Positions 28,417-36,795 of a stretch of 64,000 nt of DNA are shown one piece after another; the first letter of the stretch is position 1; each line of letters starts with the position of its first letter. Under the pieces are notes generated by a model. That model saw only the letters and a list, made by a program, of their open reading frames with translations. It had not been told where the DNA came from and made no database searches. Source of the DNA: Anaerolineales bacterium (GTDB lineage: Bacteria; Chloroflexota; Anaerolineae; Anaerolineales; UBA4823); the NCBI GenBank assembly GCA_003105035.1, contig PQAL01000024.1:113671-177670 (forward strand), read 5' to 3'. The translations under genes and the position numbers were made by a program.

Positions 28417-29499
28417 TCAGCTCTTTAAAAATTGGTCAAGAGCTTCCTTGCTGATGCGGAATGAGCTGCCGATCTTCTTTGCTTTGAGATCGCCCGAATT
28501 GATAGCAGCTAATACGTCTTCCTCAGAGACTTTCAGGAAAGTAGCGGCTTCCCCAGGTGTCATCACATCGGGCATCGCTGCTGGGGCTGCCCCAGCTGCT
28601 GGAGCTCCACTTGGAGTTGGCCCACCGGGAGGCGTCATCGCACCTGAACCGGTCATTCCTTGCAGGGCGGAGCCCATCACCTGGCCAATGCCTAAACCTG
28701 CACCAATACCGGCGGTAAGCCCGGCACCCCCACTGGGGTTTTGGGCAGCATCACGCAATGCATCAGCAGCCTGCAATTGGGTGTAGGTAGCCATGTCGAG
28801 CATACCCATGGCGCGCAGCTCCTCTGCTGACTTACTGGAAGGCTTAAGGTTCTCAATATAGAACGTCTTGAGCGTCAGGCCAATTGCTTCGAAGTCTTCC
28901 AGCGTCTTGGCGCGTACACCAGCACCAAGCTCCTCGGTCAGTCCGATCATCTTGGGAATGTCGTTCTTCGCCGCGGTTTCACCCAGCAAATCCTGAAGTT
29001 TGGATAATAACATTGCCCGTAAACGAGCCTCGATTTCTTCCATCCGGTATGCGCCCTGGGTACCAACCACCTGGGTCACAAACTGCTGGGCATCCTTAAC
29101 CTGGAAGCTGTAGGTGCCGAATCCCTGCAGCAAGGCGACCCCAAGACCCATCCCTGGATTGCGAACGATGATCGGTTGGGGTGTGCCCCACTTCTGGTCG
29201 ACAAACTCTTTCATGCTTACAAAATATACTTCCGCTGGGAAAGGTGTGGCTGTGTTAAACAGCGCTGGTCCGATCTTATCAATTAGCAAGGGGATATTGT
29301 ACGTGGTAATGGTATGCCGTCCAGGGCCAAAGGTATCAAGCGCATTACCATCGCGGAAGAACACCGCTTCCTGAGCTTCACGCACAATCACCTGGCTGCC
29401 GATACGGAAATCACCCGGCCCTGTCTCAGGGAAACGGTGCACGATTTCATCCCGCATCTCATTCGGGTATTCGATTACATCAAATATTCTAGCCATCAT
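28417..29499 (-). CDS. SPFH-domain protein with C-terminal excisionase-type HTH
   Basis: 360 residues. N-terminal SPFH domain of the YdjI type (about 1-230: GSQVIVREAQEAVFF, FGPGRHTI, GTYSFQVKD). Middle part is Gly/Ala/Pro-rich (about 245-305). C-terminal 50 residues read as a MerR/excisionase-like DNA-binding helix-turn-helix (TPGEAATFLKVSEEDVLAAI, then GSSFRISKEALDQFLKS). AGGAG 6 bases before the ATG at 29499 fixes the start. Paired with a helical protein upstream. SPFH proteins organise membrane microdomains; fusing one to an HTH is unusual. Confidence 0.8.
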   Translation of the reverse strand: MMARIFDVIEYPNEMRDEIVHRFPETGPGDFRIGSQVIVREAQEAVFFRDGNALDTFGPGRHTITTYNIPLLIDKIGPALFNTATPFPAEVYFVSMKEFVDQKWGTPQPIIVRNPGMGLGVALLQGFGTYSFQVKDAQQFVTQVVGTQGAYRMEEIEARLRAMLLSKLQDLLGETAAKNDIPKMIGLTEELGAGVRAKTLEDFEAIGLTLKTFYIENLKPSSKSAEELRAMGMLDMATYTQLQAADALRDAAQNPSGGAGLTAGIGAGLGIGQVMGSALQGMTGSGAMTPPGGPTPSGAPAAGAAPAAMPDVMTPGEAATFLKVSEEDVLAAINSGDLKAKKIGSSFRISKEALDQFLKS

Positions 29500-29535
29500 T
29501 TACTCTCCTTTAGAATAAGAACTCAGATTGGTAGA

Positions 29536-30063
29536 TTACTCGACAACTACCACTTCCTGGCGTCGTTCATAGGCTTTGACGCATTCCTTCGAAACTGTTT
29601 GAAGATTTCGAATCGCAGCAGGCAGTCCATCCGTTCCGACTGAGGACTGGACGTTGTCGATCGCGTGATTGACCTCCTCGGTCTTATCGAGTAAGGTTGC
29701 ATCGTAAGCGTAAAGCTTGGCCAGCTCAGGCTCGTTGATCTTCACTGCTTCGAACAGGCTGGAATATCCACGTGGCGCTGTGCGTACCCGGTCTGCAAAA
29801 GTTCGTAATCTCAAGGTTGCTTTTTCCAGGTCGTCCGTATACTCAATTTGCCCCTGGTTGATAAATTCGACCTGCAGGTCCGAAATTCGGCTTTCCAGCT
29901 CACGAACTCGCCGATAGATCGTATCTCGTATCAGCTTATCAGAATCCCTGCGGTTCTGGCGCTCAACATACCCCTTGAATCCAGGTATCTTGCTGCCAAT
30001 TTTCTTGAAAATATCCATGCTGTTCGTAATCTTTTGATAAACCTGATCTTCAATATCACTCAT
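29536..30063 (-). CDS. Helical protein of unknown function, partner of the SPFH protein
   Basis: 175 residues, charged and largely alpha-helical with heptad-like stretches (RRVRELESRISDLQVEF). No signal peptide or membrane segment. GGAGG six bases before the ATG at 30063 sets the start. It precedes the SPFH-HTH gene by 36 bases on the same strand and is probably co-transcribed with it. I do not recognise the family. A structural or adaptor role near SPFH assemblies is only inferred from position. Confidence 0.65.
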   Translation of the reverse strand: MSDIEDQVYQKITNSMDIFKKIGSKIPGFKGYVERQNRRDSDKLIRDTIYRRVRELESRISDLQVEFINQGQIEYTDDLEKATLRLRTFADRVRTAPRGYSSLFEAVKINEPELAKLYAYDATLLDKTEEVNHAIDNVQSSVGTDGLPAAIRNLQTVSKECVKAYERRQEVVVVE

Positions 30064-30209
30064 TTCTGCCTCCACAAGGGTTGACGCTTATGTTTAATAA
30101 CAATGATTTTGATTATAGTCTTGGTTGATAATTAACACAACAGATTTTATTAGGTTTACGCAACATGCATCCGCAAGTTGCGATCGGAGGTTTTTTGAAT
30201 ATTCGGGGT

Positions 30210-30215
30210 TATAAT
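30210..30215 (+). promoter_or_regulatory. -10 box of the cysteine desulfurase gene (leaderless arrangement)
   Basis: TATAAT ends 7 bases before the ATG at 30223, so the first transcribed base should be at or next to the A of the start codon. No useful ribosome site lies between. Confidence 0.6.
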
Positions 30216-30222
30216 CAGCCCC

Positions 30223-31386
30223 ATGATTCTTCAAAAACAAGGGTACCTGGATTATGCAGCTACAACCCCGGTTGACCCCAGGGTAATGCAGGCTATGCTG
30301 CCTTTTTTTAATGAAACATTCGGAAATCCCTCCTCAATCCACCGCTTTGGCCAGGCAGCAGAAGCAAGCCTCGAAAATGCCCGTATGACCATTGCAGCAA
30401 CCATGAACTGCATGCCGGAAGAGATCATCTTTACTTCGTGTGGGACGGAAAGTGATAACCTGGCATTGAGAGGTTCAGCGTTCTTGGCTCGTAATAACCA
30501 AGGAGCCAATCACATCCTGATCAGCCCGGTGGAGCATCATGCAGTCTCGCGAACTGCAGAGCAGCTTGCCAAGTTGCATGGTTTTCAAATTGAATATCTG
30601 CCAGTGGATAGCTACGGGAGGACCACAGCTGAAGATGTGGCCTCCTGCCTACGCCCTGATACGGCGGTCGTTTCGGTGATTTTCGCAAATAATGAAATCG
30701 GTACGTTGAATCCCATCGCAGAGATCGGCAATTTATGCCGGAGCAGGGGTGTCTTGTTCCATACCGATGCTGTGCAGGCTGCGGGATACTTCCGTCTGGA
30801 TGTCAACGCATTATCGACTGACCTGATATCGATAGGAGCCCACAAGTTTTATGGCCCGAAAGGCGTAGGGGCATTGTATGTCCGCAAAGGGCTGAATCTT
30901 CCACCCGCACAAACGGGTGGAAGCCAGGAATATGGCTACCGGGCAGGCACTCAGAACATCCCATATATTGTTGGAATGGCAGAAGCATTGCTAATTGCTC
31001 AAACTGAAAAAGAAGAGCGGATCATTGCCTTAAAACCACTCAGGGATCACCTGATTGGAACCGTCTTGGAAGAGATCCCAGATGTTCAACTCACCGGTCA
31101 TCCGGATCAACGCCTACCTAATCATGCGAGCTTCATATTTAAGGGTGTGGATGGAAACGCATTATTGATGATGCTGGACCTGGAGGGTTTTGCCTGCTCA
31201 TCTGGCTCGGCGTGCAAGACGGGTAGCCCTGAGCCATCGGAGGTATTGACCAGTCTGGGATTTACACAAGATTGGTCCTTGGGTTCCCTACGGGTTACGC
31301 TTGGCATGTACACCACCTCAGCAGAGATTGAAGCTTTCCTTTCTGTACTACCCGGGGTGATCGATAAACTACGGCAGGTCAGGTGA
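30223..31386 (+). CDS. Cysteine desulfurase (NifS/IscS class V aminotransferase fold)
   Basis: PLP enzyme that takes sulfur from cysteine as a persulfide for tRNA thiolation and Fe-S clusters. 387 residues. Starts YLDYAATTPVDPRV; PLP Lys in GAHKFYGPKG; catalytic Cys in CSSGSACKTGSP on the flexible loop. ATG at 30223 has a TATAAT box only 7 bases upstream and no ribosome site, suggesting a leaderless mRNA. Four bases before mnmA, whose product needs this sulfur. Confidence 0.94.
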   Translation: MILQKQGYLDYAATTPVDPRVMQAMLPFFNETFGNPSSIHRFGQAAEASLENARMTIAATMNCMPEEIIFTSCGTESDNLALRGSAFLARNNQGANHILISPVEHHAVSRTAEQLAKLHGFQIEYLPVDSYGRTTAEDVASCLRPDTAVVSVIFANNEIGTLNPIAEIGNLCRSRGVLFHTDAVQAAGYFRLDVNALSTDLISIGAHKFYGPKGVGALYVRKGLNLPPAQTGGSQEYGYRAGTQNIPYIVGMAEALLIAQTEKEERIIALKPLRDHLIGTVLEEIPDVQLTGHPDQRLPNHASFIFKGVDGNALLMMLDLEGFACSSGSACKTGSPEPSEVLTSLGFTQDWSLGSLRVTLGMYTTSAEIEAFLSVLPGVIDKLRQVR

Positions 31387-31390
31387 GCTA

Positions 31391-32494
31391 ATGACCACAA
31401 AACCTACAGTGGTAGTGGCCATGAGCGGTGGCGTGGATAGCTCCGTGGCAGCTGCACTGCTGGTCGAGCAGGGTTACCGCGTGATCGGTATGATGCTGCG
31501 CTTGTGGAGCGAGCCAGAAGCTGAATCGGCTAATCGTTGTTGTTCACCCGATGCGATGGCCATGGCGCGCAGGATAGCAGCGATCCTGTCCATTCCATTT
31601 TATGTCCTGGATGCCAGGGAGTATTTCTTCAAGGAGGTTGTACAACCTTTTATTGATGACTATGCGCATAACCTGACTCCGAATCCATGTATCAACTGCA
31701 ATCGCCTTATTCGCTGGGAATTCCTCTTCAAGCATGCCCTGTCTGTCGGCGCAGATTTCTTGGCGACCGGCCATTATGCTCGGATTCACCAGCTGCCTGA
31801 TCAAACCTACCAACTTTTACGTGGCGTCGACCTTAGCAAGGATCAATCCTATGTCCTGCATGTCCTCAGCCAAAACCACTTGCGGCATACCATGTTCCCC
31901 TTGGGAGAGATGGTCAAGTCGGAAGTAAGAAGCCTGGCACATCGTTTCAACTTGCCGGTCGCCGAGAAAGCTGACAGCCAGGATCTGTGCTTTCTGGGTG
32001 CAGACCGCAATTACCATGCCTTTCTTGCCCGGCATGCCCCCCAATCCTTGAATCCAGGATTGATCGTTGATCTTCAGGGAATAACACTTGGCTACCATCA
32101 GGGCCTGCCACTATATACAATTGGGCAGCGAAAAGGCTTGAAAATCGCCAATCCAACACCCCTGTATGTAATCAAAAAAGACGCGATCAAAAATGTCCTG
32201 TTCGTTGGCCGAGAAGATGCTTTGGGATGCCGTAGTTTGCGGACAATAAAGACAAATTGGATCAACGGGAACCCTCCTGATGCTCCATTGGAGTGCCAGG
32301 TTAAAGTACGTTATAAAGCCCGTGATGCTGCAGGCGTGGTCAATAAGACGGATGCAGACAGCTTTCAAATGGATTTTAATAATCCTATCCGGGATATCAC
32401 ACCCGGTCAGGCTGCTGTGTTATATAATGGAGAGGTCTGCCTTGGTGGTGGGATCATTGTAGACGAGAATAAAAACCAGCTGGTTGAAGAGTGA
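31391..32494 (+). CDS. mnmA: tRNA-uridine 2-sulfurtransferase MnmA
   Basis: Thiolates U34 at position 2 in tRNA-Lys, -Glu and -Gln. 367 residues. PP-loop ATP motif AMSGGVDSSVAA at the N-terminus; catalytic Cys pair: one in NPCINCNRL (about 100-105) and the other in DSQDLCFLG (about 200). C-terminal beta-barrel domain present. Starts four bases after the cysteine desulfurase. Confidence 0.96.
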   Translation: MTTKPTVVVAMSGGVDSSVAAALLVEQGYRVIGMMLRLWSEPEAESANRCCSPDAMAMARRIAAILSIPFYVLDAREYFFKEVVQPFIDDYAHNLTPNPCINCNRLIRWEFLFKHALSVGADFLATGHYARIHQLPDQTYQLLRGVDLSKDQSYVLHVLSQNHLRHTMFPLGEMVKSEVRSLAHRFNLPVAEKADSQDLCFLGADRNYHAFLARHAPQSLNPGLIVDLQGITLGYHQGLPLYTIGQRKGLKIANPTPLYVIKKDAIKNVLFVGREDALGCRSLRTIKTNWINGNPPDAPLECQVKVRYKARDAAGVVNKTDADSFQMDFNNPIRDITPGQAAVLYNGEVCLGGGIIVDENKNQLVEE

Positions 32495-32498
32495 GAGC

Positions 32499-32774
32499 AT
32501 GTCGACACCAACCCTGTTGCTTGGCCTGATTATATCCACCCTGTATGGAGCACTCTTTCACCTGTGGCGGGGAGGAAATGCTGGCCGCCTTCTGTTATAT
32601 CTATTGCTCTCCTGGGTTGGATTTTGGGTCGGTCAAATCCTGGGGAATTTGATTAATCTATCATTTGATATTATCGGCCAACTGCACATTGGGATGGCCA
32701 CCGTGGGGAGCCTGATTTTTCTGGGCATCGGTTACTGGCTAAGCCTGGTTCAATCCGAACCAAAGGTCCGCTAA
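32499..32774 (+). CDS. Small membrane protein of unknown function
   Basis: 91 residues with three hydrophobic segments (about 3-20, 28-50, 60-84) and few charged residues. ATG at 32499, five bases after the mnmA stop; a TTG at 32484 would overlap mnmA. Co-transcribed with mnmA and ended by a terminator at 32785. Family not recognised. Confidence 0.7.
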   Translation: MSTPTLLLGLIISTLYGALFHLWRGGNAGRLLLYLLLSWVGFWVGQILGNLINLSFDIIGQLHIGMATVGSLIFLGIGYWLSLVQSEPKVR

Positions 32775-32784
32775 TAATAAAAAT

Positions 32785-32816
32785 CCCCTCACCATGGTGA
32801 GGGGTATGAAGTTTTT
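32785..32816. terminator. Terminator between the mnmA operon and csp
   Basis: A 20-base perfect palindrome from 32785 to 32804 (8-bp stem CCCCTCAC/GTGAGGGG, loop CATG) followed on the plus strand by TATGAAGTTTTT. The minus-strand side has ATTTTTATTA, so it can also stop csp. Confidence 0.85.
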
Positions 32817-32829
32817 ATGGGGGGAAAAA

Positions 32830-33045
32830 TTATTCAGCTAGTTTAATGACGTTCGCCGCCTGCAGACCTTTTGGGCCTTGCTCAATGGTGAATTCCACTT
32901 TTTGTCCTTCATTGAGGGTTTTGAATCCCTCAGATTGGATCGCCGAGAAGTGAACAAACACATCTGGGCCATCCTGGCGTTCAATGAAACCATAACCCTT
33001 GCTTGCATTGAACCATTTAACAGTACCTGTCACCCGCTCACTCAT
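32830..33045 (-). CDS. Cold-shock protein (CspA family)
   Basis: RNA chaperone of 71 residues, one OB-fold cold-shock domain with RNP1 (KGYGFIE) and RNP2 (VFVHFSAI). ATG at 33045 follows AAGGAGTAGAAAAG. Upstream, on the same strand, is a promoter at 33208-33236 and two hairpins, so the mRNA may carry a leader of about 155 nt. This is similar in length to the E. coli cspA leader. Confidence 0.96.
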   Translation of the reverse strand: MSERVTGTVKWFNASKGYGFIERQDGPDVFVHFSAIQSEGFKTLNEGQKVEFTIEQGPKGLQAANVIKLAE

Positions 33046-33119
33046 CTTTTCTACTCCTTACGTTGTATATATTATTTCTTCGGCTTCAGTGTGCCAGGAG
33101 CATCACGCAGGAAGCTTAA

Positions 33120-33202
33120 TAAAACATCCGGTCTGAACTGCACTTACTGTTCAGACCGGCTCCTTATGAACTCCAGAAAGAACACATGTGCCACATGAAC
33201 TT
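33120..33202 (-). ncRNA. Candidate small RNA or csp leader RNA
   Basis: Predicted transcript from the promoter at 33208-33236 to the hairpin at 33128-33159. It contains another small stem, CATGTG/CACATG at 33185-33197. No frame is evident. The two readings (separate sRNA, or csp 5' leader) cannot be told apart from sequence. Confidence 0.35.
33128..33159 (-). terminator. Strong hairpin with T-rich tail in the csp leader
   Basis: Eleven-base perfect stem (CCGGTCTGAAC with GTTCAGACCGG) around a 10-base loop. On the minus strand it is followed by ATGTTTTATT. It lies 83 bases upstream of csp, so it either ends a small RNA or attenuates csp. Confidence 0.6.
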
Positions 33203-33207
33203 TCTGC

Positions 33208-33236
33208 AGTTTATCAGGCATGTTGTTTTTCGTCAA
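33208..33236 (-). promoter_or_regulatory. Promoter upstream of csp
   Basis: On the minus strand TTGACG (33231-33236) and TAAACT (33208-33213) with a 17-base spacer. The start point is expected near 33201. Confidence 0.6.
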
Positions 33237-33342
33237 GGTTCTAACCTTGTACTCATCTTTGATAATACCAATTAAAATTCCCCACGGCAGGCGTTTGAAG
33301 GTACAATTGATAGCTAAAATAATCATAAAAAGGGAATATGAT

Positions 33343-35247
33343 ATGGCACAAATCGACTCTTTTCTTGCAGCTCGCTTGTTTCTTTCACCTCAATTGACTG
33401 ATGACCGAATCTTCTTTATCAGCAACCTGAGTGGTCATATGAGTTTATATGTTATGGATTATGGCGGGAGTGTCCCTGAACCTTTGTTACCTCCGGGGAT
33501 TGCCTTGCAGAACCCACATCTGATCGGCGGCGGTTCGTATTTTGTCTTTCCAAAAATTGGGAAGATCCTGGTTATGCTGGATAAAGATGGGGATGAGAAT
33601 TATCAACCTATGGTCCTCCCTCTTGAAGGTGGCTATCCAGAACCGGTGCTTAATAACTTCTTTTCCAATTACCGTGTTCACCTGGGACATTGTGACCCAA
33701 AGGAACAAATCTGTTATTTCACAGCTGAATCACGCGCGGAAGCGATGAACGAATCTTACCGTTGGCATTTAGAAACAGGTGAATTGGTAAAAATTGCTCA
33801 AAGTCGCTGGGGTGCTTACGTCAGGGTCCACAACAAGGACCATTCAAAACTCATTTTAGTGGATGGTTATTCCGCCGGAGATGAAGTGATTTTCCTGTGG
33901 GAGAAGGATGGGGAAAAACCGGAAGTAATCCGCGGTGTCCCGATGGATCAACGAAAACCAGATCAGGTTGTACCCCTAGAAGCCCTGGATCCGATCCACT
34001 TTGTGAGGGGTGAGCGTGGATTGTTACTTTCCAGCGCCATCTTCGAAGATACCTTTAGCCTGGGATACCTCAGCTTTAAGCATCCTGAGGAAGTCAAGCC
34101 TGTTACCTTGAAAGGTGTCAAACACCATGGGAAAGGTGAATTGGTCAATTGCGATTTTATCAAGGGGAAGACTTATCTCCTTCATTACAATATCGACGGG
34201 ACATCCTGGCTTTATGAAGGTAAATTCAATGAGGATGATCTGGTGATGAAGCTGGAGCACATCCTCGTGGGGAAAGGTGAAATTGCTAATGGTGTTTTGG
34301 AATCCGTCAGCTATGACAAAGGTAGCGATCGATATGTCCTCAGCCACTCCACCGCCACTTCACCAACCCAGATATTCACGGTGGAAGGGAAGAAGAGGGA
34401 CAGCTATGTGCTCCATACCAGGGAAAAAGTTCTAGGAATTTCTGAAAAGCTGCTTTCACCGGGCGAAGATGCTTCATTTACATCTTATGACGGTCTGCGC
34501 ATCTCTGCCAGGCTTTACTTGCCAGCGGAAAAACTTCTTATCAAGCCACCCTATCCCCTGGTCTATTACGTCCACGGCGGGCCTCAGAGCCAGGAACGCC
34601 CTGATTTTGCCTGGTTCTCGATGCCGCTGATCCAATTCCTTACTTTGAACGGGTTTGCGGTGTTCGTCCCGAACGTGCGTGGCAGCAGCGGATATGGATT
34701 GAGTTACATGAAACAGGTGGACCGCGACTGGGGTGGCCTTGACCGATTGGACCATGTGCATGCCATGAAAATCCTCAAAAAGGACGACCGGCTGGATGTT
34801 TCACGGGCAGCGGTAGTTGGAAGATCTTATGGAGGCTATATGACCCTCACCATGGCCTCCAGGCATCCAGAGCTGTGGTCGGCTGCTGTGGACATGTTTG
34901 GCCCGTACGACTTGCTGACATTCAGTGAGCGATTGCCTGAAACGTGGAAACCCTACTTTAAATTATCACTTGGTGATCCGGTGGATGACCGCAAGTTCCT
35001 GGTTGAACGCTCACCCCGCACATACATCGATCAGATTCAATGCCCGCTACTGGTCATCCAGGGCAAGAATGATCCACGCGTGATTGAACAAGAGTCGCAC
35101 GATCTGGTGGAGCATTTACGAGAAACAGGTAAGCAGGTTGAGTACCTGATGTTCGAAAATGAAGGCCATGACGTGCTAAAGATGGAGAACCGGGTAATCT
35201 GCTACAATGCCATCACAGATTTCTTTAAAAAGCACTTGATGAAATGA
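33343..35247 (+). CDS. S9 family peptidase (acylaminoacyl/dipeptidyl peptidase type)
   Basis: Serine oligopeptidase, cytoplasmic. 634 residues from the ATG at 33343, which has AAAAAGGGA 7 bases upstream; the open frame extends to 33220 but without a ribosome site. The N-terminal half is the beta-propeller; the C-terminal half is the alpha/beta hydrolase with VYYVHGGPQ (oxyanion), nucleophile GRSYGGYM, Asp in GKNDPRV and His in NEGHDV. The stop overlaps the trmI start by 4 bases (ATGA). Confidence 0.93.
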   Translation: MAQIDSFLAARLFLSPQLTDDRIFFISNLSGHMSLYVMDYGGSVPEPLLPPGIALQNPHLIGGGSYFVFPKIGKILVMLDKDGDENYQPMVLPLEGGYPEPVLNNFFSNYRVHLGHCDPKEQICYFTAESRAEAMNESYRWHLETGELVKIAQSRWGAYVRVHNKDHSKLILVDGYSAGDEVIFLWEKDGEKPEVIRGVPMDQRKPDQVVPLEALDPIHFVRGERGLLLSSAIFEDTFSLGYLSFKHPEEVKPVTLKGVKHHGKGELVNCDFIKGKTYLLHYNIDGTSWLYEGKFNEDDLVMKLEHILVGKGEIANGVLESVSYDKGSDRYVLSHSTATSPTQIFTVEGKKRDSYVLHTREKVLGISEKLLSPGEDASFTSYDGLRISARLYLPAEKLLIKPPYPLVYYVHGGPQSQERPDFAWFSMPLIQFLTLNGFAVFVPNVRGSSGYGLSYMKQVDRDWGGLDRLDHVHAMKILKKDDRLDVSRAAVVGRSYGGYMTLTMASRHPELWSAAVDMFGPYDLLTFSERLPETWKPYFKLSLGDPVDDRKFLVERSPRTYIDQIQCPLLVIQGKNDPRVIEQESHDLVEHLRETGKQVEYLMFENEGHDVLKMENRVICYNAITDFFKKHLMK

Positions 35248-36107
35248 TTGACAATGAAACAAATGCCTGTGCACAGGCTGGCGACATTGCCGAGCTGATC
35301 AGCGCCCAAAATAAGCGTTTCATTTTCCGGTTGGTTCAAGATGGGAAATTTGAGACTCACCGGGGCTACCTGAGCCATAATGATCTGATCGGGCAGCAAT
35401 GGGGCACACGCGTCTTTACCCACATGGGAAGCCCATTCGTGTTGCTACAACCGTCTCTATCTGATATCCTGGTTGAGACCCGGCGTAATACACAGATCAT
35501 GTACCCGAAGGATATCGGTTTCATCCTGATCTCCATGGATATTGGACCTGGCCGGCATGTACTCGAAGCTGGAACTGGTTCGGGATCGTTCACCACCGCC
35601 CTGGCATATGCCGTCGGGCCACAGGGAAAGGTGATCAGCTATGAAGCACGCCCAGAATTCCAGCACCTGGCTCATAAGAATCTTGATCGCCTAGGTCTGG
35701 CAGACCGAGTTGAGTTCAAGTTGCGGGATGTGGTTGAGGGGTTTGACGAAACGAATGTCGATGCAGTGTTCCTCGATCTGCCCAACCCGCAGGATTACGT
35801 GCTTCAGGCCAAGCAGGCACTCAAACCTGGAGGTCACCTGGGGAGCATCCTGCCCACCACCAATCAGGTATCCACTTTTCTAATCTCCCTCCGACGGGCG
35901 AATTTTGCATTCATTGAAGTGTGCGAGATCCTGTTACGCTATTATAAAGCTGTGGCTGACCGGTTACGCCCGACAGACCGAATGGTAGCCCATACCGGTT
36001 ACCTGATCTTTGCCCGTTCGGTGGTTACTGAAGCAGGTGAACAGGTAGAATCAAATGGCGAAGCCCTATCTGGTGAACAAATAAATATGGATCAGCCAGC
36101 AGGCTAG
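35244..36107 (+). CDS. tRNA (adenine-N1)-methyltransferase TrmI
   Basis: Forms m1A58 in the T loop of tRNA. 287 residues. N-terminal small beta domain, then a Rossmann methyltransferase domain with LEAGTGSGSFTTAL (motif I) and VFLDLPNPQDY (motif IV with DLPNP, typical of the TrmI/Trm61 family). ATGA overlap with the peptidase gene. The C-terminal ~20 residues are acidic and hydrophilic. Confidence 0.92.
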   Translation: MIDNETNACAQAGDIAELISAQNKRFIFRLVQDGKFETHRGYLSHNDLIGQQWGTRVFTHMGSPFVLLQPSLSDILVETRRNTQIMYPKDIGFILISMDIGPGRHVLEAGTGSGSFTTALAYAVGPQGKVISYEARPEFQHLAHKNLDRLGLADRVEFKLRDVVEGFDETNVDAVFLDLPNPQDYVLQAKQALKPGGHLGSILPTTNQVSTFLISLRRANFAFIEVCEILLRYYKAVADRLRPTDRMVAHTGYLIFARSVVTEAGEQVESNGEALSGEQINMDQPAG

Positions 36108-36124
36108 CATCTGACACTAATTTA

Positions 36125-36778
36125 ATGGACGCACTAACGGAAGAATTTATCTCATCCAGGCTGGCAGAATCGTATGGAGCCTCGGGAGAAGATTCCTGTT
36201 ACAAATATTTCCTCTCATCGAATCCCCGACCTGCAGCCGTATTGATCCCCCTGTTTTTTGCTAGCCCAGAAGATAAGCAGGAACATCGCTGGCAGGTCTT
36301 GCTCACCCGACGAACTGAAGGGGTAGCAGAACACCAAGGACAGGTAGCATTCCCCGGTGGAAGGGCCGACCCGACTGATCTGACCCCCGAATCAACTGCC
36401 TTGCGGGAAGCTTACGAGGAGATCGGCTTGGAACCGACGAGCGTACGGATTTTAGGCAAAATGAAGGAACTACCAACCATTTCCAATTACTGTATCACAC
36501 CGGTGGTCGGTGTGATCCCCTGGCCATTTGAAATCAGGTTGGAAGAAACTGAAGTCAGCCGGGTGTTTTCTATCCCCTTGGATTGGTTATTTGACCCAAC
36601 CCACCACGAAACCCGCTATCGAACGATTCCAGAGCCGTTTTCAAAATTATTGAAGATGAAAAGCCATCCGGTGATTTATTTTCAAACCTATCAGGAGGAG
36701 CTCCTATGGGGGGTGAGCGCTCAGATCACGGTGGATTTCATTGAAATATTGAGAAATAAAAAAAGGGCGGGTGCTTGA
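36125..36778 (+). CDS. Nudix hydrolase, coenzyme A pyrophosphatase type
   Basis: 217 residues. The CoA-pyrophosphatase signature LLTRRTEGVAEHQGQVAFPG precedes the Nudix box (GGR, then REAYEEIGL with the metal-binding Glu residues). Cleaves CoA or a related dinucleotide. The last codons overlap a hairpin that serves as the terminator for the convergent rplY. ATG at 36125 has no strong ribosome site. Confidence 0.9.
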   Translation: MDALTEEFISSRLAESYGASGEDSCYKYFLSSNPRPAAVLIPLFFASPEDKQEHRWQVLLTRRTEGVAEHQGQVAFPGGRADPTDLTPESTALREAYEEIGLEPTSVRILGKMKELPTISNYCITPVVGVIPWPFEIRLEETEVSRVFSIPLDWLFDPTHHETRYRTIPEPFSKLLKMKSHPVIYFQTYQEELLWGVSAQITVDFIEILRNKKRAGA

Positions 36779-36789
36779 AACACCCGCCC
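36765..36789 (-). terminator. Terminator of rplY, overlapping the Nudix stop
   Basis: GGGCGGGTG/CACCCGCCC (9 bp, G+C-rich) with a 7-base loop. On the minus strand it is followed by TTTTTTTATTTC, a classic intrinsic terminator. It overlaps the last codons and stop of the convergent Nudix gene. Confidence 0.9.
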
Positions 36790-36795
36790 GGGTCA

